From positions 806,001-870,000 of the forward strand of contig CAWASG010000001.1 of the NCBI GenBank assembly GCA_963784615.1: a stretch of 64,000 nt of DNA, in the 5' to 3' direction. Shown one piece after another: positions 53,365 through 61,995 of this stretch (position 1 is the first letter of the stretch; each line of letters begins with the position of its first letter). The notes under the pieces are model-generated. The model saw nothing but the letters and a program-made list of their open reading frames with translations. It had not been told where the DNA came from and searched no databases. Origin of the DNA: UBA11403 sp963784615. GTDB lineage: Bacteria; Pseudomonadota; Gammaproteobacteria; Legionellales; Legionellaceae. The position numbers were made by a program, and so were the translations under genes.

Positions 53365-54384
53365 CTACATGACAGGACGAGCCTCACTAGCCGCCTCAAA
53401 AACAGAAAATTGGAAAACAAGCACAACCAGCGGTAAATATGCAATCAACAAACCCGTAACGCCATGCAAATAGCCTAAACCAACTAATACTGCAATTGGT
53501 AACAACCATACTAAATTAATCAACAAAATCGCCACTGTGACTTTAACATGACTATCAAACATATCCACCGCACGCTGATATGCATGTTGTCGATGCGGCT
53601 CATCAATTCGACTGCCATTACATATTCGACGAAGTAGCGTTATCGTTGCATCCACGATAAACACACCCGATAAAATCAACCAACCCCAAAAAAATGCCGT
53701 ATGAACATGCGCGGCCTGAATTGAAAATATGCCAATCATCAACCCTAAAAAACCACTTCCCACATCACCCATAAAAATCCGCGCCACAGGAAAGTTCCAA
53801 AATAAAAAACCCGTAACAGCAACAGCCAACACCAAGGGCAACAGCACCATATCGTTATAACCCTGCAAGCCATATATCAAAGCACCACCAAGACAAACAG
53901 TGATTGCCTCAACCGCAGCCAGGCCATTAATGCCATCCATAAAATTATACAAATTTAAAACCCAAACTAAATAAACCAAAGCCACAAGGTTCATCACTAA
54001 CCCGGCACCTGGAATATACCAACTGGAGGGAAGCAACGAAACCATCCCCCCCAAACAATAAAGAGCAAACCCACTTGCTAAAAAATGGGCTAACAATCGC
54101 CACTTGGCAGGTATAGGACGACGATCATCAATAAGACCTAGCGCTCCCACCCCCGCTCCAGCAACAAATAAACCTAACGCCTCCAAAAAAGAAACCTCAC
54201 CACAATAACCCAAATAAACCAAGCCCATTAAAAAAAGAAAAACAAACGCAACGCCTCCTCCTCTCGGAGTAGGAATAGTATGTGAGCTTCGATGATTAGG
54301 AATATCAATAACTTTACACAGCAATGCATAATGTCGAACAAATCCTGTCATGAGGAATGATAATAAAAACAAAATGAGTAACAT
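53365..54384 (-). CDS. WecA/WbpL-type undecaprenyl-phosphate glycosyl-1-phosphate transferase
   Basis: About 339 aa, ten or so membrane helices. Catalytic motifs: 'DIPNHRSSHTIPTPRGGG', 'GLIDDRRPIPAKWRL' (D-D pair), 'NFMDGINGLAAVE' and 'FMGDVGSGFLGL'. Transfers a HexNAc-1-phosphate to undecaprenyl phosphate, starting O-antigen or similar glycan synthesis. AGGAGG lies at 54391-54396, favouring the ATG at 54384 (or GTG 54387) over earlier ATGs. No glycan cluster is adjacent in the window. Confidence 0.88.
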   Translation of the reverse strand: MLLILFLLSFLMTGFVRHYALLCKVIDIPNHRSSHTIPTPRGGGVAFVFLFLMGLVYLGYCGEVSFLEALGLFVAGAGVGALGLIDDRRPIPAKWRLLAHFLASGFALYCLGGMVSLLPSSWYIPGAGLVMNLVALVYLVWVLNLYNFMDGINGLAAVEAITVCLGGALIYGLQGYNDMVLLPLVLAVAVTGFLFWNFPVARIFMGDVGSGFLGLMIGIFSIQAAHVHTAFFWGWLILSGVFIVDATITLLRRICNGSRIDEPHRQHAYQRAVDMFDSHVKVTVAILLINLVWLLPIAVLVGLGYLHGVTGLLIAYLPLVVLVFQFSVFEAASEARPVM

Positions 54385-54554
54385 CACGTTCATCCTCCTA
54401 AATTGCACGCGCAGTATAATGCACCCAAAAATCGTTCTCAGGTAAGCAGCGTACCTCTTCTATCGATCCAGCTACGGGCGTCTTGTTTAAAATAATAGCG
54501 TGTTTAAATGAATTCAACAACTTAAAATTGAACATCATTAAAAAACGGTCTCCG

Positions 54555-54716
54555 TCATCGTTTCGCCATCCGCGCCCAATGAACTTCCCAATATGTGCAA
54601 TGTTGTATCAGGAGTCGTTGCGAGGCACGAAGCAATCCAGGGTTCGATGCTCCGTACTCTGGATTGCCGCGCTTCGCTCGCAACGACGGATGGCGAAACG
54701 ATATCTGAGACCCAAA
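54555..54716. repeat. Family B nested palindrome
   Basis: Outer GTCATCGTTTCGCCATCCG / CGGATGGCGAAACGATATC; inner GTATCAGGAGTCGTTGCGAG...GAAGCAATCCAG and its partner CTGGATTGCCGCGCTTCGC. Lies in the 495-bp gap before gltA; nothing coding is supported there. Confidence 0.8.
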
Positions 54717-54742
54717 AACGTTAGTTCCACTCTACTACGCTG

Positions 54743-54786
54743 TTGGATAAGACAGCATGCATCTTTTTTCACGCTGTTCTGTCCAA
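54743..54786. terminator. Terminator-like hairpin, family D copy 4, diverged
   Basis: TTGGATAAGACAGCATGC, loop ATCTTTTTT, then imperfect ACGCTGTTCTGTCCAA. It lies just upstream of the gltA promoter and could insulate it. Confidence 0.5.
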
Positions 54787-54802
54787 TGTCCTCATATTAA
54801 AG

Positions 54803-54831
54803 TTGACTACTGGGACTCAGTTTTATATAGT
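54803..54831 (+). promoter_or_regulatory. Sigma-70 promoter candidate of gltA
   Basis: TTGACT (54803-54808), 17-bp spacer, TATAGT (54826-54831). Followed by 48 bp of leader to the ATG, with AGAGGAA as ribosome binding site. Confidence 0.65.
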
Positions 54832-54879
54832 TCTGCACTTCATTATAAAATACCATATGCTCAATAGAGGAATCGCCCC

Positions 54880-56151
54880 ATGACAAAAAAATTCGCTCGT
54901 TTAACCATAGATGGTCACGACCCCATTGATTTTCCGATTCTTTCGCCCACACTGGGCAACGATGTCATTGACATTAATCAGCTTGGCGCTCATGGATATT
55001 TTACACTTGATCAGGGATTTGTATCCACAGCCTCTTGCGAATCTAAAATCACTTATATTGATGGCGACAAGGGTATTTTGCTTTATCGCGGCTATCCCAT
55101 TGAGCAATTAGCAGAGAAAAAAAATTTTCTGGATGTATGCTATTTACTTCTGAATGGCGAATTACCCAACGCAAATGAGAAACGAGCTTTTAATGACTCC
55201 ATCAACAACCACACGATGGTTCATCAACAAATGTATAACTTTTTGAATGGATTCCGTCGCGATGCGCATCCTATGGCAATTATGGTCGGTATCGTTGGCG
55301 CATTATCGGCCTTTTACCACGACTCTATGGATTTAAGCAATGAACAGGATCGATATACATCTGCCATTCGCTTAATTGCAAAAATGCCAACATTAGCCGC
55401 CATGAGCTATAAGTATTCGATTGGCCAGCCATATATGTACCCGCGAAACAATCTGTCATATGCGGGCAACTTCCTCCACATGATGTTTGGCGTGCCGTCC
55501 GAAGACACAGAGCCGAACCCAGTCATTGTCAAGGCGCTGGATACCATTTTCACACTGCATGCTGATCACGAACAAAACGCATCAACCTCAACTGTTCGTC
55601 TTGCAGGTTCGACTGGCGCTAATCCCTTTGCCTGTATTTCAGCTGGAATCGGTGCACTTTGGGGGCCCGCTCATGGCGGCGCCAATGAAGCCTGTTTAAA
55701 TATGTTAAACGAAATCGGTGATGTGAGCCGTATCGAAGAATTTATCAAACGGGCAAAAGATAAAAATGATCCATTCCGCTTAATGGGATTTGGGCATCGC
55801 GTTTATAAAAGCTATGATCCACGCGCCAAAGTGATGCGTGAAACCTGCCATAAGGTACTACAAGAACTTAATGCAGAAAATGAGCCTTTGTTCAAACTGG
55901 CCATGGAGCTTGAACGCATTGCGTTGGAAGATGAGTATTTCATCGAGAAAAAACTTTATCCGAACGTTGATTTTTATTCGGGTATTACGCTCAGCGCAAT
56001 TGGCATTCCTGCTAATATGTTCACGGTTATCTTCGCGCTGGCACGGACTGTAGGCTGGATGTCTCATTGGTTAGAAATGACCGCTGACAAAGCCCGCATC
56101 GGTCGACCACGTCAGCTTTATGTTGGAAAACCAGAGCGGGATGTCGTGTAA
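54880..56151 (+). CDS. gltA: citrate synthase (type II)
   Basis: 423 aa, the length of NADH-sensitive hexameric enzymes. 'ASTSTVRLAGSTGANPFACI' and 'LWGPAHGGANEACLNML' (catalytic His), 'MGFGHRVYKSYDPRAKVM', and the Asp in 'NVDFYSGITL'. Condenses acetyl-CoA with oxaloacetate to enter the TCA cycle. Own promoter; single gene. Confidence 0.97.
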   Translation: MTKKFARLTIDGHDPIDFPILSPTLGNDVIDINQLGAHGYFTLDQGFVSTASCESKITYIDGDKGILLYRGYPIEQLAEKKNFLDVCYLLLNGELPNANEKRAFNDSINNHTMVHQQMYNFLNGFRRDAHPMAIMVGIVGALSAFYHDSMDLSNEQDRYTSAIRLIAKMPTLAAMSYKYSIGQPYMYPRNNLSYAGNFLHMMFGVPSEDTEPNPVIVKALDTIFTLHADHEQNASTSTVRLAGSTGANPFACISAGIGALWGPAHGGANEACLNMLNEIGDVSRIEEFIKRAKDKNDPFRLMGFGHRVYKSYDPRAKVMRETCHKVLQELNAENEPLFKLAMELERIALEDEYFIEKKLYPNVDFYSGITLSAIGIPANMFTVIFALARTVGWMSHWLEMTADKARIGRPRQLYVGKPERDVV

Positions 56152-56164
56152 GTTGGCGTGAAGG

Positions 56165-56275
56165 TTGCGCGTAGGTTGGGTTGAGCGAGAGCGAAGCCCA
56201 ACAAAATCGTCATGTTGGGCTTCGCTCTCGCTCAACCCAACCTACTCCGATTAATAGCAGTGAACCTACCCAAGC
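56165..56275. repeat. Palindromic element, family A
   Basis: Core 56170-56245 with the GAGCGAGAGC arm in both directions and loop AAAATCGTCATG. Right flank CCGATTAATAGCAGTGAACC shows a partial outer end. Confidence 0.85.
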
Positions 56276-56592
56276 AATATTATACAGTGAGCGCTGGATT
56301 ACCCTTGCCCGATAAGAGCCCCATAAACATATAAATTATCCACAACCTGGTGCGTTACAAGCCGCATTAAATTGTAAAAATTCATCCATATCAGCCATAA
56401 CCGCTCGAATAACATTAGGACTCCATTCATACAGACATTTGTGATCGCGCCCCCGATGGTAAGATTGAAGGGCGTTGTTTTCGCAACCGTAAAATAAGGT
56501 TCCTCTTTTGTAACAGCAAGATTAAAAAATCCAAAGTTAGAGCGTCTCAAGATGCAGTGAATCGTTACAGCGTTTTTAAAAAGGGACTTACC
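56276..56592 (-). pseudogene. possible decayed gene fragment
   Basis: In the gap between gltA and rpoS, one minus-strand frame (about 56332-56520) reads through with protein-like sequence ending 'DMDEFLQFNAACNAPGCG', without a start codon after its upstream TAA. A second frame encodes 83 residues from 56550 but with less natural composition. This may be the tail of a small Cys-containing protein inactivated by a frameshift. Low certainty. Confidence 0.2.
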
Positions 56593-57630
56593 CTAAAACA
56601 AATCTTGCTGTGTTAGACCCACTTCTTCAAGATGAACACGTAATATTTTCAGTGCCTCAACCTGGATTTGACGGACTCGCTCGCGGGTTAGATCAATTTC
56701 CTTGCCCACTTCTTCAAGCGTTGACTTTTCAAAGCCACGTAACCCAAAACGTCTTGCAATGACTTCTTGCTGATTCTCACTGAGTTGGTCCAAAAGCTCC
56801 TCAAGATGCATTCTTAAATTTTCATCGGTTAGCAACTCGGCTGGATCGGCGCTGTTTTCATCCGCTATCGTATCAAGGAGAGATTTATTTTCATCATAAC
56901 CAATAGGGGTATCAACTGACGTGACTTTATCGTTCAAACCCAGCAGTTTTTGAACATCTTCCAGGGGCCTATCTAACATTTCAGCAATTTCTTCTGCTGA
57001 AGGTTCATGATCAAGTTTTTGCGTTAACTGTCTAGCCGCGCGCAAATATACATTAAGCTCTTTAACGATATGAATTGGCAGCCTAATCGTACGGGTTTGA
57101 TTCATGATCGCGCGTTCGATGGTTTGACGAATCCACCACGTTGCATACGTTGAAAAACGAAACCCGCGATCAGGATCAAATTTTTCAACGGATTTCATCA
57201 GCCCCAAATTCCCTTCTTCAATCAAATCCAGTAAAGGCAAACCTCGGTTCAAATAACGACGGGAGATTTTAACAACCAAGCGAAGGTTAGACTCAATCAT
57301 TTTTTTACGACCGGATTCATCCCCTTTTAAAGCCAATTTGGAATAAAAAACCTCCTCCTCCGCGCTCAGCAAGGGTGAAAAACCAATTTCACTCAAATAA
57401 ATTTGCGTTGCATCCATGGCCTTATCAAGGCTTTTCTCAAGTTTGTGAGAGGCGTGCTGTTTATCCAATAAATCAGATAAATGTTCAAGATCAACCATTT
57501 CGGCCAGCGCATCAGGCTCAATCAAATCATCAGCAGGCTCTAAAGGATCTGTTTCACTGACAGCTTCGATATCTGGATCTTCGTTCTCAAATTCAAGGGT
57601 ATCAATTTTAGACTCATCTTCTGGGGACAT
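56593..57630 (-). CDS. rpoS: RNA polymerase sigma factor RpoS
   Basis: About 345 aa. Stationary-phase/stress sigma. An acidic N-terminus, region 1.2 'ATQIYLSEIGFSPLLSAEEE', region 2 'NLRLVVKISRRYLNRGLPLLDLIEEGNLGLMKSVEKFDPDRGFRFSTYATWWIRQ' and region 4 'VIARRFGLRGFEKSTLEEVGKEIDLTRERVRQIQ'. ATG 57630 follows AGGTGA by six bases. It lies downstream of nlpD, so its promoter is probably inside that gene, as in relatives. Often controls the transmissive phase in Legionellales. Confidence 0.95.
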   Translation of the reverse strand: MSPEDESKIDTLEFENEDPDIEAVSETDPLEPADDLIEPDALAEMVDLEHLSDLLDKQHASHKLEKSLDKAMDATQIYLSEIGFSPLLSAEEEVFYSKLALKGDESGRKKMIESNLRLVVKISRRYLNRGLPLLDLIEEGNLGLMKSVEKFDPDRGFRFSTYATWWIRQTIERAIMNQTRTIRLPIHIVKELNVYLRAARQLTQKLDHEPSAEEIAEMLDRPLEDVQKLLGLNDKVTSVDTPIGYDENKSLLDTIADENSADPAELLTDENLRMHLEELLDQLSENQQEVIARRFGLRGFEKSTLEEVGKEIDLTRERVRQIQVEALKILRVHLEEVGLTQQDLF

Positions 57631-57699
57631 GTGGATCACCTGTTTTCAAACGTTCAATTATACATTTTTGCAACATAACCTATACTGATGTCAAGTGAT

Positions 57700-58464
57700 T
57701 TACTTAATATAACCTAAAGGATTCACCGGCTGCCCCAATCGTCGTATTTCAAAATGCACGCCCCAATAACGCCTTTCTATCATGCCCATATCTGCAATCA
57801 CCTGCCCTGTCTTCACCGCTTGCCCTTCATGGACATAATTTCGCAAATTATGTCCATAGGCAGTTAAAAACTGATCGTTGTGTTTGATAATAATTAAATT
57901 GCCATATCCTGCCAATCCATTACCCGCATATGCCACTACGCCACCCAATGCAGCATATATCTTATCGCCTTGTTTTCCGGCAATTTTAATGCCCTTAATC
58001 CCATTCTGTGGCGCAAAATGTGCAACGACTTTTCCACGAGCTGGCCATGACCAACCTGAAGTAGAGCGAGGCACCTGTATTGGCACTGATGGCTGAATAA
58101 CACGTGCCACGGGCCTGGGAGCAGAGTAGCGCGCTGGCGCACGCACACTAGCCTTTCTCATCGGTAGCTGACCGGGCCTAAGTTGCAACACTTGCCCAAT
58201 TTTAACAATATAGGGGCTGCGTAAATGATTGTAGGCCGCCATTTGTCGATAATCTAAATCATAACGAAAAGCAATCGAATAAAGCGTATCACCACGATTC
58301 ACTACGACTGTTTTAGCATGCGAGTGGAATAGTCGCCACCGATGCTCCTCAACAGGCGCTGCCCCATTACGCTCACTGCAAGACGTTAAAAATAACGCCG
58401 AAACAACGATCGCAACCATCGCCCAGGCGATGCGATTAACATATCGGCGTAAATGCGGCTCCAT
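57700..58464 (-). CDS. nlpD: NlpD lipoprotein from internal start (alternative product)
   Basis: ATG 58464 inside the fusion is preceded by GGAG with a five-base gap, an excellent ribosome binding site. From there the product (254 aa) begins MEPHLRRYVNRIAWAMVAIV and reaches LTSC, a textbook lipoprotein signal. So a normal NlpD lipoprotein could be made alone from the same message. NlpD activates the AmiC amidase in cell separation. Whether the long, the short or both forms exist cannot be told from sequence. Confidence 0.6.
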   Translation of the reverse strand: MEPHLRRYVNRIAWAMVAIVVSALFLTSCSERNGAAPVEEHRWRLFHSHAKTVVVNRGDTLYSIAFRYDLDYRQMAAYNHLRSPYIVKIGQVLQLRPGQLPMRKASVRAPARYSAPRPVARVIQPSVPIQVPRSTSGWSWPARGKVVAHFAPQNGIKGIKIAGKQGDKIYAALGGVVAYAGNGLAGYGNLIIIKHNDQFLTAYGHNLRNYVHEGQAVKTGQVIADMGMIERRYWGVHFEIRRLGQPVNPLGYIK

Positions 58465-58956
58465 TTTCTCTCCGAAAAAAAATAATATCCCCGAGACTAA
58501 AAAAAATCGCAGCCCACGTCCAATAAAAGAACCCACGAGAAAAGGCCAAAACGCCATCTGCATCATACCGGCAGTAATCGTAAACAGTTTATAAGGAAAC
58601 GGCGAAAATCCAGCTAAAATAACCACCCACACCCCCTGATGCTCAAACCAATTCATCACTCGTGTGACATAAGGAGCATAAGAAGAAGCCATCAAATATG
58701 GCTCAATATAAGTCATTCCAAAATAACCAAGCAAATAACCAAAGACGCCACCCAATACTGAGAATAGGGTTGCAATTAGCGCATATCGCCAAGAGCGCTT
58801 GGGATAAGCCAATCCCATGCTCATCAACATGACATCAGGCGGGATGGGGAAAAATGAAGACTCCGCAAAAGATAGACCCGCTAAAAAATAAGGTGCCCGA
58901 TGGTGCGCCGACCAACCTAGCGTTTTCTCATATAAGTATGAAAAAATATTAATCAT
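57700..58956 (-). CDS. YqaA-type membrane protein fused to NlpD-type LysM/M23 protein
   Basis: 418 aa. Residues 1-190 are a SNARE-associated/DedA-like YqaA protein ('SFFPIPPDVMLMSMGLAYPKR', 'GFSPFPYKLFTITAGMM'). Its last helix runs straight into a lipobox (LTSC193). LysM follows at about 216-260 (VNRGDTLYSIAFRYDLD...IGQVLQL), and an M23 domain at ~305-418 ('KGIKIAG', 'GYGNLIIIKHN', 'YGHNLRNYV', 'GVHFEIRR'). The M23 metal site is degenerate, as in NlpD, which activates amidases. In other genomes yqaA and nlpD are separate neighbours between surE and rpoS. ATG 58956 overlaps the surE stop (ATGA). Confidence 0.88.
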   Translation of the reverse strand: MINIFSYLYEKTLGWSAHHRAPYFLAGLSFAESSFFPIPPDVMLMSMGLAYPKRSWRYALIATLFSVLGGVFGYLLGYFGMTYIEPYLMASSYAPYVTRVMNWFEHQGVWVVILAGFSPFPYKLFTITAGMMQMAFWPFLVGSFIGRGLRFFLVSGILFFFGEKMEPHLRRYVNRIAWAMVAIVVSALFLTSCSERNGAAPVEEHRWRLFHSHAKTVVVNRGDTLYSIAFRYDLDYRQMAAYNHLRSPYIVKIGQVLQLRPGQLPMRKASVRAPARYSAPRPVARVIQPSVPIQVPRSTSGWSWPARGKVVAHFAPQNGIKGIKIAGKQGDKIYAALGGVVAYAGNGLAGYGNLIIIKHNDQFLTAYGHNLRNYVHEGQAVKTGQVIADMGMIERRYWGVHFEIRRLGQPVNPLGYIK

Positions 58957-59708
58957 GATAAATTAATCCCACTCACCCAATCCGACACGCGATCAAACAG
59001 CTTATAGTTGGTCATATCTAAATGAAGCGGTGTCACAGACACGTAGCCTTGGTTGACTGCATAAAAATCTGTTCCCGGGCCTGCATCCGCCTCAAGACCC
59101 GGTGGGCCTATCCAATACATGGGATGACCACGTGGGTCGAGCTCTTTCACGACGGGTGCAGCTGTGTGCCGCGTACCAAGACGCGTGACTTGTAGCCCTC
59201 TAATTTCATGAGGAGGAACATCTGGAACATTCACATTAAGAATCGTTTGCGAAGGTAGACTGTGCGTCTGCAACTTCATCACCAAGTGTTTAGCAATCAG
59301 TGCGCCAGTTTCATAATGATGGATATTATCACCCACCATCGATACAGCGAGTGCAGGCAAACCAAGACTTCTACCTTCCATTGCTGCAGCCACAGTGCCG
59401 GAATACAAAATATCATCACCTAAATTTGCACCATGATTAATGCCAGAAACTACCATATCAAAGCCCGCATCCAAGAAGCCGGTTAAGGCAAGATGAACGC
59501 AATCTGTTGGTGTGCCTTCGACACTATAATAACCGTTGTCCAGTCGACGAACACGCAGAGGGCGAGACAGCGTCAACGAGTTACTGGCACCGCTGCGATT
59601 TCGATCTGGCGCCATGACCTCAATATCGGCAACTGTTGATAATTCGTTCGCGAGCATTGCAATACCCGAGGCCATCACGCCATCATCATTACTGACTAAT
59701 ATTTTCAT
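58953..59708 (-). CDS. surE: 5'/3'-nucleotidase SurE
   Basis: 251 aa. Metal-dependent nucleotide/exopolyphosphate phosphatase of stationary phase. 'MKILVSNDDGVMASGI' (metal-binding DD), 'DRNRSGASNSLTL' and 'VSGINHGANLGDDILYSGTVAAAMEG'. Start at ATG 59708; the frame extends to 59735 without need. First gene of the surE-nlpD-rpoS block; pcm, usual in gammaproteobacteria, is absent. Confidence 0.95.
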   Translation of the reverse strand: MKILVSNDDGVMASGIAMLANELSTVADIEVMAPDRNRSGASNSLTLSRPLRVRRLDNGYYSVEGTPTDCVHLALTGFLDAGFDMVVSGINHGANLGDDILYSGTVAAAMEGRSLGLPALAVSMVGDNIHHYETGALIAKHLVMKLQTHSLPSQTILNVNVPDVPPHEIRGLQVTRLGTRHTAAPVVKELDPRGHPMYWIGPPGLEADAGPGTDFYAVNQGYVSVTPLHLDMTNYKLFDRVSDWVSGINLS

Positions 59709-59710
59709 AC

Positions 59711-60088
59711 TCAACTCGCAGGTGATTCCAACCAATTCACAATCGCCAAACGCTCTTTAAGCGCCTTCGTATTTTTATCGAGAAGCGATTCGTGATCCGC
59801 TTGTTGACTCGATGCCTGTTTTGCAATCGTTTCTTGCAAAGATAATATTGTTTTACCAAACCCTTGTGGACTCATACGCAGTTCATAAACATACTCATTC
59901 ACTTGTATGGCAATCTGATGCAACGCGTCACAATCGACCAACGCCGGCGCCCGAGCTGGACACTCCGCAATCGCTTCTTGCAGGGCCTTAGGATGCTCAC
60001 GGTAATAGCGCGCATCTCGCGGACCACACGCCGTTAGACTCATCGAAACGGATAATAAAAGTAACCATACACCAACATTTTTCATCAT
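59711..60088 (-). CDS. small lipoprotein, EexN-like
   Basis: 125 aa. Signal with lipobox LTAC ('SMSLTACGPRDARYYREHPKALQEAIAECP'). The Y-Y-x-x-H-P-x-x-L-x-x-x-I-x-x-C pattern resembles EexN entry-exclusion lipoproteins. It ends 2 bp before the surE start, so co-transcription is likely. Role here unknown. Confidence 0.65.
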   Translation of the reverse strand: MMKNVGVWLLLLSVSMSLTACGPRDARYYREHPKALQEAIAECPARAPALVDCDALHQIAIQVNEYVYELRMSPQGFGKTILSLQETIAKQASSQQADHESLLDKNTKALKERLAIVNWLESPAS

Positions 60089-60270
60089 TCACTCAGGCTT
60101 ACATCCCCCTTAAAAATAGGGCGATGTCATATCAAAAGAGCGTTTATAGTATCATTAGCAATAGAGAGGGTAAAGGAAGATAGTGCGCCACGATCAGATG
60201 TGAAATAGGATCAAGTAGGTGGTATTGAATAAGGGACGATGCCCCTCATTCATTCAGAATAAAAATTATC

Positions 60271-60309
60271 GGTCTCAGTCATCGTTTCGCCACTTCGGTG
60301 ACTGAGACC
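60271..60309. terminator. GGTCTCAGTC hairpin downstream of papain-like gene
   Basis: Perfect 10-bp stem GGTCTCAGTC / GACTGAGACC with a loop ATCGTTTCGCCACTTCGGT. It keeps only the outer ends of family B. It starts 9 bp after the stop of the minus-strand protease gene and may act as its terminator. Confidence 0.55.
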
Positions 60310-60317
60310 AAATTATC

Positions 60318-61421
60318 TTAAGTACTTTTACCAATGCGGTGAGCTTCAACAACAAAATTCTTAAAATAATCATAAGTCATGTAAAAGTCCCCTTGATCCG
60401 CTACACGGTTCCCCCATGAGTTTCTTATGGTCAGTATTCCTCGGTGAACACGTCCGTTACTGTCCTTTGCCGTCGCTTGATCATCATAGCCCGTAATCAC
60501 CATTTCATGTAACCCAAAATCGGTATACTTCTCGAAATCACGCTCCATTTCAGGCGTAAATAACCACGTGTCGTTTTTAACGTGATTCAAACCAACCGCT
60601 CCGGCTATGCCTGCGTCAGTATTAAATAGCAGTGTCGCGAACGACAATCGATCCCCTGTGGAAAGCGATGCCTTAACCTTATTTAAAACTTCTGATCGAT
60701 TAAGGTCTTCGCGAAACGCGTCATCCATATCCAGCACCGTTGCCCATTCAATATGGTCATTTGCATCTTCGCTGATTCGGTGGAATTGATCAAGGCTAAG
60801 CGTAGAGCTCGGTATGGTCTCATCATCCATTGGGTAGGCCGTCAATCCACCACATCCTTGGGCCGCTTCCTGGGTTTTGTTAACAATACCAAACTGAGCG
60901 ATTTGTCCTAAAACAATACGACCAATAGATCCTTCCCAGCCACCCGGTGTATATGAAAGTGTATTTTCTTCCAAATAACGTCCCAATTGTAATTGGCATA
61001 ACTGACTAACATAGTCACCCTTTTGTAGAACTGCATCAACGGCAGCTGTCACAGCAAAGGTAACACATGAACCATGACGGCCTTGATCAAGAACAGGAAC
61101 ATTACCCATCCCTAATTGTACTTTAGCTGGACGACTCACCTGAATATCATTCTTCTCTTCATTGGCTAGCGGCGCAGTCGATAGTTGTATGTTGTTTTCA
61201 ATCGTTAGTTTCGCATGATTGGATAATTGGATGTTTAATATCGTAATGGACTTGGTGAGCGGAGCCCCTTTCACAAATCGTTTTGGCCCGACAGAATCAT
61301 TCACACCAGTTGGAACCGTCAGTGTTTGCGTGCGAGTGCCGTGCAGTTGAATATCCGGCGCCGTATATGCCGCCCCAATCATCATCGTTGATATGAATGC
61401 TATCTGAAATAAACGCCTCAT
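60318..61421 (-). CDS. secreted papain-like (C1 family) cysteine protease
   Basis: 367 aa. Signal peptide MRRLFQIAFISTMMIGAAYT, then a ~95-residue pro-like region. The catalytic Q-C pair is visible in 'DQGRHGSCVTFAV' (Q near 112, C near 118), His in 'GLHEMVITGYDD' and Asn in 'TIRNSWGNR' with the conserved S-W-G. GGAGAGG lies before the ATG. Could digest host or environmental protein, or act after type II export; no neighbour clarifies this. Confidence 0.85.
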   Translation of the reverse strand: MRRLFQIAFISTMMIGAAYTAPDIQLHGTRTQTLTVPTGVNDSVGPKRFVKGAPLTKSITILNIQLSNHAKLTIENNIQLSTAPLANEEKNDIQVSRPAKVQLGMGNVPVLDQGRHGSCVTFAVTAAVDAVLQKGDYVSQLCQLQLGRYLEENTLSYTPGGWEGSIGRIVLGQIAQFGIVNKTQEAAQGCGGLTAYPMDDETIPSSTLSLDQFHRISEDANDHIEWATVLDMDDAFREDLNRSEVLNKVKASLSTGDRLSFATLLFNTDAGIAGAVGLNHVKNDTWLFTPEMERDFEKYTDFGLHEMVITGYDDQATAKDSNGRVHRGILTIRNSWGNRVADQGDFYMTYDYFKNFVVEAHRIGKST

Positions 61422-61704
61422 GCTTGCCTCTCCGAATCAATTATTACATATTATAAAGACGCACACTTTATCACATGCTTATATTTCGATCAACAAGACA
61501 TTAATTTTACTGAGGTAGCTACTGAATAATCACTAAGACTGTAGAGGAAATCCATTAAATTTACCTTATTACGTCGAGCCAGAGTGCATTGGCAGCCTAA
61601 CTATAACAGATGCTTCTAGCCTCTTCCGGTCACACAATCCGTAACTTTAGTGCTTAATTAGCAAGTACTTCATCCATTTATTTTTAACCAGTGTTGTACC
61701 TGGT
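61422..61704. other. Intergenic gap bordering IS remnant
   Basis: No gene. It contains AATCCGTAACTTTAGTGC (about 61630), a near-copy of a stretch at 63450, then AGTACTTCATCCATTTATTT (61665), a diverged copy of the flank of the family B element at 44930. Together they suggest a relic mobile-element border. Confidence 0.4.
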
Positions 61705-61932
61705 CTTGTGTGCAGTATGAGCAAACGAGGTGATTGTTATGATAATGCAGCTATGGAAAATTGGAACCACAGTTTTAAGGTTGAAGCTATTCATGGGGAA
61801 CGGTTTGAAACACGCGATTGTGTTAAAAAAAATGTGTTCGAATACATTGAAATTTATTACAATCGAAAACGACTTCATTCGATGCTTGGTTACAAATCAC
61901 CTGCATCATTTGAGATCAAAAAAGTGGCTTAG
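61705..61932 (+). pseudogene. IS3-family transposase remnant (OrfB C-terminus)
   Basis: About 75 residues: SMSKRGDCYDNAAMENWNHS and 'VFEYIEIYYNRKRLHSMLGYKSPASFE'. This is the end of the IS3/IS150-type integrase domain, with the second-Asp/Glu region (N-x-x-M-E) retained. The rest of the transposase (about 200 residues) and any terminal repeats are missing, so it is a non-functional fragment. Confidence 0.85.
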
Positions 61933-61995
61933 CAATGTGTCCGATTTTCTCGGGCAAGATCAAAAGCTTGGATTGCAAAAAAAGCGCAACCCAAA

